A stretch of DNA of 6,087 nucleotides from HGM04593 sp045612305 (lineage in GTDB: Bacteria > Bacteroidota > Bacteroidia > Bacteroidales > Bacteroidaceae): contig JAZKYU010000017.1 of the NCBI GenBank assembly GCA_045612305.1, positions 1 to 6,087 on the forward strand, in the 5' to 3' direction. The translations under genes and the position numbers were made by a program. The notes under the pieces were generated by a model. The model was not told where the DNA came from, did no database searches, and saw only the letters and a list, made by a program, of their open reading frames with translations. Shown here piece after piece: positions 5,589-6,087 of the stretch (the stretch's first letter is position 1; each line of letters opens with the position of its first letter).

Positions 5589-6087
5589 AACACACCCTTG
5601 CTGCTAGGAAGTTCGTAACTGAAAGGCTCGCGTTTAACAGCCATACGCAATGCACGCGCAAACGCCTTGAATATACCCTCGGCTATGTGGTGGTTGTTCT
5701 CGCCCTTTGCCTCTATGTGCAAATTACAGTTCATAGCTGCTGCAAGCGCCTTGAAAAAGTGGCTGAACATCTCGGTAGGAACATCGCCCACATACTCACG
5801 GGTAAATGTAACGTTCCAAGAAAAATCTATGCGACCACCAAAATCCACAAGCACCATAGCGCGGCTCTCGTCCATAGGGAGCACAAAACCATAACGGCCT
5901 ATGCCACGTTTGTTGCCAAGCGCCTTAACTATCGCATCGCCAAGCACTATAGCAATATCCTCCATAGTGTGGTGCTCGTCGACCTGAAGGTCGCCCGCAG
6001 CCTTAACCGACAGCGAAACACCGGCGTGGTGCACTATCTGGTCGAGCATATGGTCGAGGAACTTAAGCCCTGTATCTATGCCCGATG
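5585..6087 (-). CDS. hisB: Imidazoleglycerol-phosphate dehydratase (HisB), C-terminal part, cut by the window edge
   Basis: HisB dehydrates imidazole glycerol phosphate to imidazole acetol phosphate. The frame is open to the right edge, so an ATG at 6049 (within FLDHMLDQ) is not the real start. The residues before it, GIDTGLKFLDH, belong to the family. About 167 residues are visible of the roughly 195 of the dehydratase domain. The metal-binding motifs DEHHTMED and NNHHIAE are both present, as are KRGIGRYG, PMDE, DFGGR and the usual C-terminal PSSKGVL. Many Bacteroidales have a bifunctional HisB with an N-terminal histidinol-phosphatase domain. Whether this one does cannot be seen because the N-terminus lies outside the window. 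Confidence 0.95.
   Translation of the reverse strand, partial: SGIDTGLKFLDHMLDQIVHHAGVSLSVKAAGDLQVDEHHTMEDIAIVLGDAIVKALGNKRGIGRYGFVLPMDESRAMVLVDFGGRIDFSWNVTFTREYVGDVPTEMFSHFFKALAAAMNCNLHIEAKGENNHHIAEGIFKAFARALRMAVKREPFSYELPSSKGVL

Noticed and set aside
5585..6049. HisB starting at the ATG at 6049
   Set aside because: The frame stays open to the window edge and the residues upstream (GIDTGLKFLDH) are part of the dehydratase family, so this methionine is internal.
1..6087. CRISPR array, insertion sequence, tRNA or rRNA
   Set aside because: I saw no regularly spaced repeats, transposase motifs, terminal inverted repeats with target duplications, or tRNA/rRNA signatures on either strand.

Overview
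The window looks like chromosomal DNA of a Bacteroidales-type member of the Bacteroidota. The evidence is the wording of HisB and PyrG (for example PTEMFSHFFK in HisB and the KFDPYIN, HGECYIT and DGHEADLDLGHYERF stretches in PyrG), a promoter of the Bacteroides type (TTTG, 19 nt, TATCTTTG), almost no Shine-Dalgarno sequences, and a fused HisIE. I would not name a genus. Every gene I can support lies on the minus strand, so transcription runs from right to left.

Right part (6087 down to about 2468): the distal half of a histidine operon in the order hisB (cut by the window edge), hisH, hisA, hisF, hisIE. The junctions are tight: 4-nt ATGA overlaps at hisB/hisH and hisH/hisA, a 19-nt overlap at hisA/hisF, and an 18-nt gap before hisIE. 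HisH and HisF form imidazole glycerol phosphate (IGP) synthase. HisIE and HisA supply its substrate and HisB takes its product. Four bases after hisIE comes a small predicted lipoprotein gene, apparently riding on the operon, and then a strong intrinsic terminator at 2468-2506.

Middle (2507 down to 2130): a non-coding stretch with two minus-strand terminators in tandem, a well-formed Bacteroidota promoter for pyrG, and a 9-bp inverted repeat overlapping the predicted transcription start. That repeat is followed by eight T, so it resembles either an operator or a leader terminator.

Left part: pyrG (2129 to 525), a full-length CTP synthase with its own terminator, then about 450 bp with no recognisable gene but several perfect inverted repeats. 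The most notable observation is in PyrG. The amidoligase (synthase) domain is largely conserved, but all three residues of the glutaminase catalytic triad are replaced: Cys to Gly382, His to Glu508, Glu to Gln510. The protein should be unable to hydrolyse glutamine by the normal mechanism and may make CTP from free ammonia. HisH, in the same window, keeps an intact triad (C76, H178, E180).
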